From Branchinecta lynchi (Eukaryota > Arthropoda > Branchiopoda > Anostraca > Branchinectidae), in contig JAKZAP010000017.1 of the NCBI GenBank assembly GCA_023053575.1, positions 627,501 through 691,500 on the forward strand: a stretch of DNA of 64,000 nt, read 5' to 3'. Position 1 is the first letter of the stretch, and every line of letters starts with the position of its first letter. The notes under the pieces were generated by a model. The model was not told where the DNA came from. It saw only the letters and a list, made by a program, of their open reading frames with translations, and ran no database searches. The position numbers and the translations under genes were made by a program. This document shows, one piece after another, positions 46,020 to 57,392 of this stretch.

Positions 46020-46235
46020 GGGGAGTGTTTTGCTTCTTCCGGATATCCTGAATAGCACTTCGGAAAGGGTTATAAAAAAGGTGTGCGAATTTATTGACGG
46101 AGCGCCGAAGCTAATAGCGATTAAGCTTAGTAGGGAGGCTTCATAGCCGTTCGACAATATTGTTGTTGTGTTCTTTTGTAATGTGTATTATTGTTGTCTT
46201 ATGTTTATGGCCCCTGGGCTTTTAAATACACTTAT
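46020..46235 (+). mobile_element. LINE 3' remnant
   Basis: A short frame end (KKVCEFIDGAPKLIAIKLSR, then EAS and stop) resembles the last residues of the LINE at 3595-4582. It is followed by the tail atggcccctgggcttttaaa tacac, which resembles tails near 12595 and 59460. Weak but consistent. Confidence 0.45.
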
Positions 46236-49060
46236 TTTACTTCCAGTGCGAATGAATTGAACCAGAGGAAATAAATAAGAAGGATGTTATCTCTACAAAG
46301 CCTCAATCTTTTGAACTGGAAGCCCGAGTTATGGAGCAACCAGATCTCTTCAAATCGGGATACTGCAACATTCTATTTCTACTAAAATATTATGTAACAT
46401 AGTTGACGGTTACTACTATGGCATTCTTGAGGTGTGAGGGGCTTTCTAATATAAGGGGTACTCTTTTTCAGAATGGGGGGGATGAGCTACTTCTAGGTAT
46501 CCTTGTCTACAAATGCTAGGTCTATAGTGTGTTTTGGCAACATGGTAGAAAAAGTTATTAGTTTAGCAGAAAGTCGGTAGGATATTATGTTAAGAATGTG
46601 AGGTTGTTTGTTAGTTGAGATTGTTGTTTGTTTTGTTTTTCTGTATATGGCTTAATCGCTTTCAAATACAGATATATATATATATCTATAGAGCTATACA
46701 TCTTAAATTCCTTCCATGCGTGTAACGATTTGCTAGTGAACAATTAGCAGTATCATGTGGGAGTCTCTAGTATACTCTTAATGACTAACTCTTCGCTCCG
46801 ACGAAGATTCGCCGTTGTGCCAAGCGAAGAGCCGGAAACCTCATCATAGCTGTCCCCAACGAACGCCGTTGATTCGTTGACATAGGATTTGAGTCATCGT
46901 TCGGGCGATGTTTCTTGTTCTTCCGGAGGTTCATTGGCGTGTTTTAGACTTATAATAACAAATATAATTGCAGAATAGGCTTTCTTCTCTAAGTAGCTCT
47001 GGGAAATGGAAGTAATAATCCCAAGCAAAGTTTAAAATGTTACCTATAATGCACTTAAAAATTAATCGCGTCAACATCAACCACATTTTCGGTAAGGCTG
47101 TTCCATGGACCAACAATAATGTTGACGGTTAAGAAAATGGGCAAATAGGACTTGAAAGTTGTCGTATTTTTTATCGGTTAGTCTAAATAAGAGTAAACTG
47201 ATCTTACTTTTAATTTCATTTATACTTGTGTTCTTGCTCGAAAGACGTTATTATTAAGGCGAAGAATGTTTCATGCCTGGAATCTTGTCTGGGATTCATG
47301 GTGGTCCGGTAGAAGCTAAAGATTGGAGTGGGGCTAAACTTCCAGGTTTCGATACGGACTGGAAGCTAATACATTTTGATGTTACCAACTGTATTCTATT
47401 GCCGGGATTAAACGGACGTTTCTAGAAACTGTCCGCAGAGAACACATAAAGAGAACACAGTCATCTTCCGTGCACTGTCATAAGTCTGATAAAAGATAAC
47501 ACGTGTTGCACATGTTTGACTTAAACATTATGAGAGTATATCCGTGACAACCCTTGATCTTTTCACGAAACGATTCAAAGGTCATAGCAGAAATTTAGTC
47601 TCGAAACAGAATCGAACAAGAAACGAACATGACAGATACATCCACGGCATTCAACAGAAGATTTAAAGGATGTACAACCATGTATTATCTGTTATCAAAC
47701 TTCTGACATCACACTTCAATTAAACCACAAACCCTTACGTTCTCGCAACACTTGTGCACTATCCTTACGACTGAGCACACGACCAACTCGATTCCTTTTT
47801 TTTAGAAGGTTCTGTTCTATTTTATTTTTATTTCGTCACTAAACAGAGCTATAGCTTTTCTCGAACAGATATGTAATGTATATCTTTTTATGTCCCACAG
47901 GTAATTATGACAGTAAATTTTGTGGAGGTTGATATGATATCGTTTCAGCGTCCAGGGAGGATGACGCGAAACCGTATAAGCAAGTTCCTCGTTCATCGAG
48001 CAGTTTCTTGAATTAAGAGCCTGACCTTCAAAAATAAAAGATATCACTTTCACAAAGAACAACATAAAAAAAAACAATAAAAAATAATGCAAAAAAAACG
48101 AAGTTGAAAAACATCATAGAAATTTGTTTTTGAAAAAACTGAAAGTAACTGTTGCTTTCCTAGCCAACCAACCTGGGTCATACCTTGTTACAATCACATT
48201 CCCAATGAAAATGCAACTTGTCAACTGAAACAACATTACTTCCAACTTACTTCAACTTGTTTTCTTCTACTCTCCAACAGGCAGCTGTTGAGCAATTACA
48301 ACAATCTTTTCTCTTGATTTTGCTGGGTAAAATAATACAAAATTATTAATCTAATAATAAAGACTTCAGTGTTGCCAGTTTATATGGAACGAGAGACTTT
48401 TGGCCGGTAAATACAATGATGTTTTGGCACCTACGAAACTAGGTTCTTTCCACCAACTATATTAATGAGAAATCTCGCTGTATATCTGCATAATTATACG
48501 CCTCGACTTAAATGCTTCATTTTGTATTTACTGGTTAGGAACCGGTCGCAGAGTTCTCGTTCTCTTTGTCGAAGAAACGAAAATGTATGACAAATCCCAG
48601 AATTCTGAAACCAGTGACAAATCCAATTTAAACTTGATTAATTCTATCTATCGAAGGGCCCACCGCTTGATGGCAGCTTCTTCGCCACAGATGAAAAAGA
48701 TGGTGTTGGAGAAGGATTGTATTGTTTGAAGAGAAATGCCTGGGCCAGAACAGTAGTCATTTTCACATTTCTAAAGTAGGCTAGGGCTGCCATTTCGCTA
48801 AACAAAAATTCCCTACAAAAGTAGCAAATAAGTCCTAAAAAAGAAGATAAAAACTCTGTTCGAACATGTTAACATACCTCCATCTCGGTTCATTTAGGAA
48901 TAAAACTCTACGGCCATTTCAAATATCAGCCTCGCCTTCGGCTCGATAGATATTTTTATATCGAACCTCACCTTCGGCTCGCATAGGTTATTTTCAAGGG
49001 CCGTCTTAGTGTTATTTTCCGATATCAATTTCGATGTCGGAAGTTGACCTTTTTATATTT
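46236..49060. other. Long stretch without a recognised gene
   Basis: Short (AT)n at 46671-46690 after a LINE-like tail. ttcggctcgatagatattt and ttcggctcgcatagg form a small inverted-word cluster at 48935-48985. I found no conserved protein motif in any frame. Confidence 0.4.
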
Positions 49061-49072
49061 TATAAAGTGGAA

Positions 49073-49183
49073 CTAGTAAAGAAGCTTGCGGTAGTAAGTT
49101 ACGGCTAAACCCCACGCGAAAAAGAACAGAAGTGTAATTACAAATCCTCCTACAATAATTACGCGCTTTATTATTAGATTCAT
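49073..49183 (-). other. 36-codon frame for a possible single-pass membrane peptide
   Basis: ATG at 49181-49183 to TAG at 49073-49075. The peptide MNLIIKRVIIVGGFVITLLF continues with FFAWGLAVTYYRKLLY. It has a basic flank, a long hydrophobic span and a basic tail, as in type II anchors. An acceptor-like tttttttag lies 3 bases upstream (exon could begin at 49186). It has no homologue I recognise and may be chance. Confidence 0.25.
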
Positions 49184-49424
49184 AGTCTAAAAAAATTGCA
49201 AAAAAAAACTGAGAAAAAGTAAAACGAAGCGATCTCCTTTAGCCTGAACATCCACGACAGCCGCAATGTATGCACTCCACCACTCGACCCTAGAGAAAAA
49301 ACAAAAAACAATTAAAAAAGTCCATAAACGAAAAGCCTTATAATAACGACATCAATAACCTTACTTACGTCATTCGCACTTTGGAGCGAATAAGGTGTAG
49401 TAACGTCAAAACCTATGCTTTCCT

Positions 49425-49940
49425 CGAGGGGTCAACGACTCTCAATTTTTATGTATACCATTCCGGAATAACCTAGTAATCCTGACCATTCCGGATTATT
49501 CCTAACTATTCCGGATTATTCCTAACCCTCTGTATGGGATATAATTCCAGTTGAAATTAGAAATTCCAGTCATCTGGCATCCTTCATGGCTACAGTGAAG
49601 ACATTTTTTCTTGCAAAAGGATAGTAATGATGCGTGAGTGTTTTTTGTAAGCAGAATGTTTGTTGTATATGTATGAACCGTGTCTGAATGGCATGTAGAA
49701 TAATATAAAAATAGTGTTACCACATTATGTAGAATAGAGAGGACTGCCACCTGCGGCCAACAAACCCTTTGGGGCTTTCTTAGCAGGTGCTGCAAAATAT
49801 TGCGTATACATGTGTAAAATAAAATTTAATCTAATGTAATCCATTCCGGATTATTCTTGACCATTCCGGATTATTCCTGACCATTCCGGATTATTCCTTC
49901 GGGACGTGTACACCATTCCGGGAGAGTCGTCGACCCCTCG
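49425..49940. mobile_element. TIR element with CGAGGGGTCRACGACTCTC ends and 8-bp duplication
   Basis: Left CGAGGGGTCAACGACTCTC, right the reverse complement of CGAGGGGTCGACGACTCTC, flanked by an exact 8-bp repeat GCTTTCCT (49417-49424 and 49941-49948). Both subterminal regions carry ACCATTCCGGATTATTCCTG tandem units (three on the left, three to four on the right, in the same orientation). The centre (about 49528-49835) looks like a 3' end of a retroposed sequence, ending in gtgtaaaataaaatttaatc. The ends do not start with CA, so the superfamily is uncertain. Confidence 0.8.
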
Positions 49941-49984
49941 GCTTTCCTTGCTTCGCAAAAGTGTCATACTCATAGTGCCGCCCA

Positions 49985-50520
49985 CTACGTTTGCGGCATT
50001 TAGAGCGAGACAAACTTGCGGATTTATAAATTACAGTACAGCCAAGTTGCGGCCTGCACACATCGAGGGAACAGGGTGGTTGTACTTTTTCTTTGCAGCA
50101 TTCAGAATATGAAGTTATTCAAGCCAGCGCTGGTGCACGACAGATTGAGTTTCAGCAGAACCGTTCGTTATCGCTAGTGGTGCTAGTGGCACTGCTACTA
50201 AAGTGCGTGTCACTTGTTTCAAGTCTTGGCGTATTCCCTAGTCGGAGCAAAATAACACTAGGGAGTAGCGCCAAGACTTAACAAAAATTGACACACACTC
50301 TAATAGCAGCGATACTAGCACCACTAGCGACAGAGAACGTCCCTACTGAACCCATTCTGTCGTTCACCAGCGCTGGCTCCGATAACTTCATATCTTGAAC
50401 GTAGCGAAAAAATGACAGCCTCCATTGTTTCCTTGGTGTGTGCAGACTGCACCTTTGCTTTACTAGAAATTTCTAAACGCACAAGTTTGTCTCGCTTTAA
50501 ATGCGGCAAGCCTAGTCGGC
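49985..50520. repeat. Large inverted repeat, arms of ~250 bp
   Basis: The left arm (gcggcatttagagcgagaca, gcacacatcgagggaac, gaagttattcaagccagcgc, tcgctagtggtgctag, caagtcttggcg) is mirrored by the right arm in reverse complement up to about 50512. The centre lies near 50243-50262 (ccctagtcggagcaaaataacactaggg region). A single arm of the same family is at 21371-21620. Confidence 0.75.
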
Positions 50521-51480
50521 GGCGCTACGAATATGGCCAGTTTACAAAGCATGGGTCTTGGCGCTACTCCTTACTGTTACTCCGGTTGCTCTGGTTGGAA
50601 GGTCTTCTATTTTCTTGTTCGCTTTTAGTGTCAATTCTGACAGAACAACATTGTTTAGTTTTGCTCGCACATAGAAAAGTAGCGGAGTACAGAAACCAAC
50701 AATTAAACAAAAACTGGAAATACAATCACAACTACAAAAGGATTTTCAACTAACTTAACACTCGAATACAGATGGAAAATTATGTACCAATTCATCAGAA
50801 AAGTTTTGTTCAATTTACTTAAAAAAAATAGCAAATAAAAAAATAGCAAATACCAGGACTGCCAACATGACAAAGGCTCTAAACGGCCAGTTCGGGAACT
50901 CGAAAAAGAAAAATCACTTCACTGAAAAAGGTAAACAAAATAAAAAAAACTATGCTTTCGTGGAAAGCGAAGGACTAGTCTGTAACATGTTTGAGTTGTC
51001 ATTCTTTCTCTGATATCCAGCGTGAGTGGTGATACACACCTAAAGTGGGAAGCTCCACTCCAGCAAACTCGCTTCAATTTCCAGAGCTGTTTTGTAGGTT
51101 CGCTAGCTTTGAAAAGCGAAAATTGTTCTGATAAGCGAATAGACAACAGCAGTACAGGAGTGGTAAGTGACCTTGGAAAGTCCTAAAAGCGGAGTTGTTT
51201 ATGCCTTATGTAACTGCACGTTGTGGATTTTCGCTTTGCTTTTCGGAAAGTGAATCCGTGAGAACCCCAGAATCACTTAAAGTTTCACTAAAAAGGGCTG
51301 GGACAAGACAATCTAGTTACCCATCACTTATTCACTAGAATTGGCTTGAACGCCCGCTGAAAAGCGTTACTTCATTGTCCGCTATTCACGAATCGATTTT
51401 CAAATAGTGGAGTTTCCGTGTGATTTGTTGTACCTCTATGCGCTTGTATTTTTGCTGCGTGCTTTATGGAAATTTATATT
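50521..51480. other. Unassigned sequence
   Basis: No recognised gene. Words ttcgctattcacgaat, ggaaagcgaa and gaaaagcgaa recur loosely. Confidence 0.35.
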
Positions 51481-51812
51481 AGTTGCGTTTTTGCTGATAC
51501 CGTGGTATCTGTTACCACGGTCTAAAGTCGTTTTTGCAGTTATCGTGGTATCTGATACCACGGTCAAAAGGCGGTTTGCAGTTATCGTGGTATCAGATAT
51601 TCAGATACTACGGTCCGACCGTGGTAACTGGTCGTGGTATCTGAAACTGGATATCCGTTTTTCTTTTGGGATGACTTCGAAAAGTGCAATTTCGGCAATA
51701 GTCGTTTTTGCAGAGCACCGTGTATCAGATACTACGATAACTGCAAAAGACGACTAATTGCAGATCCAGTTACCGTGGTAACAGATACCATGGTATCAGC
51801 AAAAACGCAACT
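51481..51812. mobile_element. AGTTGCG-family MITE (GATACCGTGGTATC core)
   Basis: Begins AGTTGCGTTTTTGCTGATAC and ends ATCAGCAAAAACGCAACT, flanked by att on both sides (51478-51480 and 51813-51815). It has at least seven near-palindromic GATACCRYGGTATC words. Closest relative is 24832-25180. Confidence 0.85.
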
Positions 51813-52379
51813 ATTTTTTTTTGTGTTCATGCACTAAGCAATTTTCACGTACAATCTCACTACTGCACACTGAAAAGCCGCGTTTGTGTCGAGATTAAAA
51901 TTTCCAGGACCATAGTAGAAATTTCGTTGTCGTGACTGCCTCAGATATTCTGGACGTCATAACTAGAGTAGAGGGTGGAAAATAAAAAAATCTCTTTGCA
52001 CAATCCAAATAATTCAGTGAAAACAAAAATAAGTTGGCTTTTCAGTTGAACTTTAAGCTTGGCGCCTTACTGTTATTACTTTAGTCTCAATAGATTCGTG
52101 GTGCTTTAAGCCGCTTTCACATTGATGCGTCGTTGAGATGCGCTGCGTATGCGTTTATCTTGCGCTGCTTACAGGTTGCGTAGCGTATCTTCCACACCTG
52201 CGCGAAAAGCTTTCAGGCTGGATGTGTATTTATGTTTTCCTTTCTCGGTTTCTCATACTGAATTCTTGTTTCCTTCATCATTTACTAAATTTTTCTTCAT
52301 CGTTAGTAGGTTTTCCCCAGTTTGTCTTCAAAAACTTCCATTTTTCACTGATTTATAAATATTTTTTTTTTACAGCTAA

Positions 52380-53068
52380 TGAGATAATCCATTTAGAGGT
52401 AACAACTAGAATGACATGCTGAACGCGTTTAAGAAAATTATTGTTTCACCGGACAAATAGTTCGTCCGGAATCCGGCCGAAACCGGAAAGTTTGTTAAAA
52501 GTAAAATTTTTATGTGAGATGTTCGATTTAGGGGTAAGAAGACATAGTGAAGCCAGATATGACAATCATTTCCTACCCGGACCTGTAGTTCGCCCGGAAT
52601 TCGGCCGAAACCTGAAAACTTGTTATTCGTAAAAGTTTTATCTAAAGTCGATTAGAGGTTCGATGCAGTAGTAAGTTCGCCCGAAACCCGGCCAAAACCG
52701 AAAAAGTCTTATCTGAATTTGATTAGAGGTTCGACGTAGGGGGTAGGAGGGCCTGCTTTTTGAGCTTTAGTTTAATGCCGTACAAGTAGTTTGGCCGGAA
52801 TCAAGCCGAAACTGGAAATTTGGAAGAAGTAAGGCAGGAAGTATTGATCAATCTTGTCAAAGTAGATATGACATTAAGGGGTAAACACACATGCTGAATC
52901 CACATCTGAACTTGGTTTTCTCAGTTGATTAGCCATTGGCCTTAATCTGTTTCTAAATTTTAATAGCAAAAATATTTAGGAGTCTGGCGAAGACATGATA
53001 TCTCCAAGACCCAACTGTCTGGATCAAATGTTAAATTTTGGGATGCCATCGAAACCTTTGGTCTTGTT
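52380..53068 (+). mobile_element. GGGATCCC-family element, 5'-truncated copy
   Basis: Core units with gacatgctgaacgcg, gtccggaatccggccgaaac and gacaatcatttcctacccgg, then the distal end gggatgccatcgaaaccttt ggtcttgtt. The palindrome-microsatellite end is absent. Confidence 0.7.
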
Positions 53069-53804
53069 AAATGCGTTTTACTTCTTTTCCCGAATTATCA
53101 GGAATACTCACTTACTTACTTTAATACCAAGCTACCCACCTCTGCCTCTAACCAAGTTCAATGGGCACATCAAACTACCCCAGTCCCACTCTGTAACAAT
53201 CTAGGAACAATGCTTACCCCCTAGATCAGCAGCTTTTTCAATAGTTTCCTCTCTGTGATATATCAAAGCGTAATTTTTTGGACCAGACATGCTTAATTTA
53301 CTAGCTTGGACAAAGATAGAAGTGATGTTTCTTATAATACTTAGTAGATCTTTATTTTATGCATAAATCAGCTTGTATAATTCAGATTTGAATAGGTTAT
53401 TTGTTTTTGAATGATTTTTGTAGCTATGTTATATTTTATAAGCTTATTGCATATTCTGGTACATTTTATAAAGCAAGCTAATCAAGCTTCACAACACTAT
53501 TCCACAAACAAAAACTTTTAATAGGCACTTTAAGCCATGGAACTTCTGATGAAACACTAGAACAATCAGGTAAACTGCATCTGCAGCTTGACTTTGGTGA
53601 CATCTCAAATATATGCTTTTATATTAAGCATTGCTGTGAGTTTTTGAATTTCCTGCCACGATATCCCAGCTCCTAAGATTTGGATAGACAAGGGATAAAA
53701 AGAAAACGGCCGATTTTTGTAGCGCCTTCTAAAGGATGTCAGAAATGTTTATTTGTGAAGCATTTAATACAAAGTAAAGCATAAGAAGTATCCATTGTGC
53801 TTTA

Positions 53805-53996
53805 AGCCCCGTTCACAAGCATGCCTAGCCTTGCACAGATGTCGAGGCACGTGCTTAGCATCACCGTTCCCACCCATGCTTAGACACGGATTTTGAGCCA
53901 GGCACGGAGTTCCAGGGTCTAGAACTTCGTGCCTGGCTATGCCTCAGCACGCGCCTAGGCATCTTTGCTTGGCTAGGCATGCTTGTGAACACGGCT
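53805..53996. mobile_element. PIF/Harbinger-like MITE, 192 bp
   Basis: Left AGCCCCGTTCACAAGCATG, right (reverse complement) AGCCGTGTTCACAAGCATG, with TTA on both sides (53802-53804 and 53997-53999). TTA target duplications and ends with a GTTCACA motif are typical of PIF/Harbinger elements. The core repeats gcctaggcac/gtgcctgg words. Confidence 0.8.
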
Positions 53997-54069
53997 TTAC
54001 TTGAAATTAAACTTTATTGAAAACACAAGTCAGCCTTGAAATGAAGATATACATGGTAAAAACAAAATT

Positions 54070-54512
54070 GCTTTGTGAAATTAAATTATTCTTGTAATCT
54101 TTTGAGCGGTAAAAAAGATCCGCTTGGAAATTTGTACAGCACCTTCTGCGCTCCTTCTATACTATTTCGTTCTGGCGTCACTCATGTTCTGCAAAAGAAA
54201 GAGATTAAAAAGATGAGATCATGTTATTTCAAATATGCAAAACACCTGCTCCACTTGTCGAAATTATGTCATAACCATACATTGACGGAGAAATTCAAAA
54301 TTCAAGATGCAAGTGTTACCATTTTGGATCATAAATCATAAATAACAAGGCCCAACCAGCACACGATGTCGTCCACTGCTTCCTGACCGAAGATTAAAAA
54401 TTAAGTGTCTTTTTATGTGTGTATATGTGTGTAGATATGTGTTTTGTTAATTTTCTTTATTTTCTTCATTTACCCCGCCTTTTCAAAATGGCGGGTCATA
54501 AATAAATTACTT
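54070..54512 (+). mobile_element. 5'-truncated LINE 3' end
   Basis: A frame at 54075-54341 contains SILFRSGVTHVLQKKEIKK, then MRSCYFKYAKHLLHLSKL, like 31861-31553 (minus strand). The 3' region (cccaaccagcacacgatgtc, then tcaaaatggcgggtcataaa taaatta) matches 29700-29842. Confidence 0.7.
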
Positions 54513-54526
54513 ACTTTCTAAGATCC

Positions 54527-54924
54527 ATGCATCTGGCGTACCTGACATACATCCGACCAATTGTAGAGTACGCTTGCCCTGTTTGGGGGCCTCAAGTCAA
54601 TAACACAGGATACTTAAGTGATCAACTTGAGTCAATACAGAAAAGAGCCGCTAAAGTAATATTGTGTGAAGCATTTACTGATTATGAATCAGCATTATCA
54701 ACCTTACAACTACCGTCCCTTTACGACCTTCCAATTTGATATGCAAATTTGGCCAATTCCTTCTACGAAGTGACAAACATAGGGCCACACTACCACCGGT
54801 CATGTCGAATCGAGTTGATACTAGGTCTAAAAACAAAGAAAAACTGGTACCGCCTACCACACGAACAAATCGGTTTTCAAACACGTTCGTTCCGTACTAC
54901 ACGTCAGTGTTTAATAAGTGCTGA
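54527..54924 (+). pseudogene. CR1-like LINE ORF2 C-terminal fragment
   Basis: 54527-54739 reads YIRPIVEYACPVWGPQV, then LESIQKRAAKVILCEAF and LSTLQLPSLYDLP. After a frame break, 54736-54924 gives FLLRSDKHRATLPP and RVDTRSKNKEK and ends TFVPYYTSVFNKC. These match the C-terminal region of the 5695-9398 element (YVRPSVEYACPVW and IENIQKRACKII). The reverse transcriptase itself is absent. Confidence 0.8.
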
Positions 54925-54936
54925 AGTTTCTGTTCT

Positions 54937-55440
54937 TATTTTGGAAGGAAGGAAGGAATTTATTTCTTCAACATTTCTACAACATATTGAACATATTCTT
55001 AAACCAATAGCCCGTCTCAATATGTGACAACAGGTCACCTGTGCAAGACGGACATCAAATTATCAAAATCTATTAATCAATTTTTTTCTTTCTTTTTCTA
55101 TACACTTAGTGAGACTTTAACTCACTCCAAATCAGCTTTCCTCACTCAAACACCCCTATCCTACCCAATTCCCATTCCCCTCCCGAATCCTGCCCCAACC
55201 TTCATTAAACAACCAACTCAATTACCCAACAAATATTTTTTTAATCTGTTCTTAAACAATAAATGATTATCAGACTCCCTAATGCTTGCCGGTAGATTAT
55301 TCCAAACATTCACACCACTATTTCTAATTATAAATGACGCTCTACTACTCTTACGCGACTCACTAACAAGCCTATTGTGTGCTCTTTTAATTTGTAAGTC
55401 CAAGCGCCATTGAGTTGAGTTCTCTTCTTGACTATGATAG
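54937..55440 (-). mobile_element. LINE 3' end of another family (minus strand)
   Basis: The minus-strand frame 55403-55218 contains LQIKRAHNRLVSESRKSSRA, then GVNVWNNLPASIRES and FKNRLKKYLLGN, the classic WN.LP...FK..LK C-terminal motif of many LINE ORF2 proteins. The downstream tail is aaattccttccttcc at 54937-54960. Confidence 0.75.
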
Positions 55441-55490
55441 CTTGTGTAAATAAATTATTCTGATTCTGATTCTGAACAACAATATTCTAG
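55441..55490 (+). mobile_element. LINE tail with (TCTGAT)n
   Basis: gcttgtgtaaataaattatt followed by three to four TCTGAT units is a typical CR1/RTE-like 3' tail. The body of the element is missing. Confidence 0.45.
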
Positions 55491-55700
55491 TAATCGCTGA
55501 TCTACTTGTAAGACTTGGTCATTACTGTGGGGTAGGCGAAAACCGGCTTAAACTTTTCTTCATTCCCCCGAACTACTACAGTTGATGGCGAACCATCACT
55601 ATAGATACAGCTGATGAAACCAACACTCTCCACAACCTTTGGCATCATGTTTTTCTAGATTCGAAATTTCTGCCGTCTCCCTGTCGTCCCAAAGAACCTG

Positions 55701-55989
55701 GAGCGTGTTCCACCCTACTTACCGTAGTTATTACGCATGACGTCAAGAATTCTGACTTTTGGCCGTCAAGGCTGGAACAATTTTTCTATTTTCCAGCAGA
55801 ACTATCATGAAACGGGCGAATCCGACAAATCACGTTACAGAGATTCGTAGCTACCACACTTACTTGAGCATGGTAAGCAAATACTTACTGTTTCAAGAAG
55901 GCTGGAACGGTCAGCGTAACAACTTTTTACGAGGTTGGAACGAATATAGTAAATAATAGTTACTATTGTTAGAAAGCTGGAACACGCTC
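55701..55989 (+). mobile_element. MITE with GAGCGTGTTCCACCCT ends, copy C
   Basis: A 289-bp copy in the same orientation as copy A. Shares tagttattacgcatgacgtc, aatcacgttacagag and ggctggaacggtcagcgta. Confidence 0.75.
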
Positions 55990-56401
55990 CTAGACAGCTC
56001 CTTTAGACGAATCTTCCTGAAATTTTTTAAGACTTACTTCTTCGAGTTTTGTTTTTGGAACACGGCAGATGCAATTCGTGGCAAAGTTTGTATCCCTCGT
56101 CTGAATGCACCGCAGACAACATAGATTCTCGTACCCCTGCTTTTTCCATTTTGCTATCAGATTGGCATCAGCAATTTTCTCATTCAGGCAGTAGTCATAA
56201 AGCTCTAAAAAAAAGAGTGGGTTTATTAAGATGAAGAAGAGAATGACACACTAGTGGTTGCAATGCTGCCGAAGTTAAGTCATTCGGTTTCTTCTTCTTC
56301 TTGGTCAAAACTTCCGCGGAATTCCGTATACTACACCTTCGTTTGCCCCGCACAATCTTGTTCACCGATAGCTCAGTTCAGGCGGGGCTATATCAGCCAT
56401 T

Positions 56402-56883
56402 AGTTGCGTTTTTGTTTGACTTTTCACTCGCCTTTTCGACGGCTTTCTACTTTATTTGCGTTTTCGTAAAATGGTCCTAAGCACTGTTTGATAATTTCCC
56501 GTTTTTGTCAAAAAGGCAAACCCGACTTTCGCCTTTTCCCCCCGCTTTTTGCAAAAACGCAATGTTGGTAGGTGACCAAGTTACGCTCTCCTTTTGGATT
56601 TTTGCCTCGCTACCTTAGCCAGTTTATCCCAAAATCCAATAAAAGAGAAATTTGATTCAAAGTGAAAATCAGTATTTCGAGACTGTCTCGGATTTTAAGA
56701 AGAAAAATTTGAAGTGCAAGTAAAATACAAATAAAATAGCATTTGTCAAAATAGCGTTTTCATCCGAGAAAAGTGAAAAGTCAACGGCAACTTGCGAAAA
56801 CGCGAGAATGTAAAAAAAGCCTGAAAACGATAAAAAAGCCAACGCTGAAAAGGGAAAGGCAAAAGCCGAACAAAAACGCAACT
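56402..56883. mobile_element. AGTTGCG-family MITE (ttttcgcctttt core)
   Basis: Begins AGTTGCGTTTTTGTTTGAC and ends GAACAAAAACGCAACT, flanked by att on both sides (56399-56401 and 56884-56886). The core is iterated cgccttttcg/gcgttttcg words on the left and their complements on the right. Length 482 bp. Confidence 0.85.
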
Positions 56884-57392
56884 ATTCATCGAGCATACTA
56901 CGAGCAGTGTTCAGTGTTGCCACATCAAAAACATTTACAGAGTGACTTTTGGCCCAAAACAGGGAGTGAACTGGGACTGAAATTTTTATTGACGAAAAAA
57001 TGTGAAACGGCTGTGTGATATTGTAACTTTTGGTCGGAGTCGCCTCTGCAAAAACCACACATCTTAATTTTATTTTCACGGAAAAACGTGAAATAGTCAC
57101 TTGTTTTCGGAATCCCTGCAGCAAAAGGGACACATTTGGGCGTAATCTGAAATAGAGATTGTTAGGTCCTACGTAGGAAAAGAGTGACAAAAACAAAATA
57201 GAGTGACAATTCACACTATCGTGCCACATGTGGCAACCCTGGCAGTGTTGCCACTGGTTGCCGAGTTCTGCAATATGTCACAAAAATGCGATGCATTTTT
57301 GCCACTTTCAAGGCTCTTTTCCGGAAAAACGATTTATTTGCTGAATATTAGCTCCTGTTATAAATATACATCAGAACCTCACAATCCACGAG

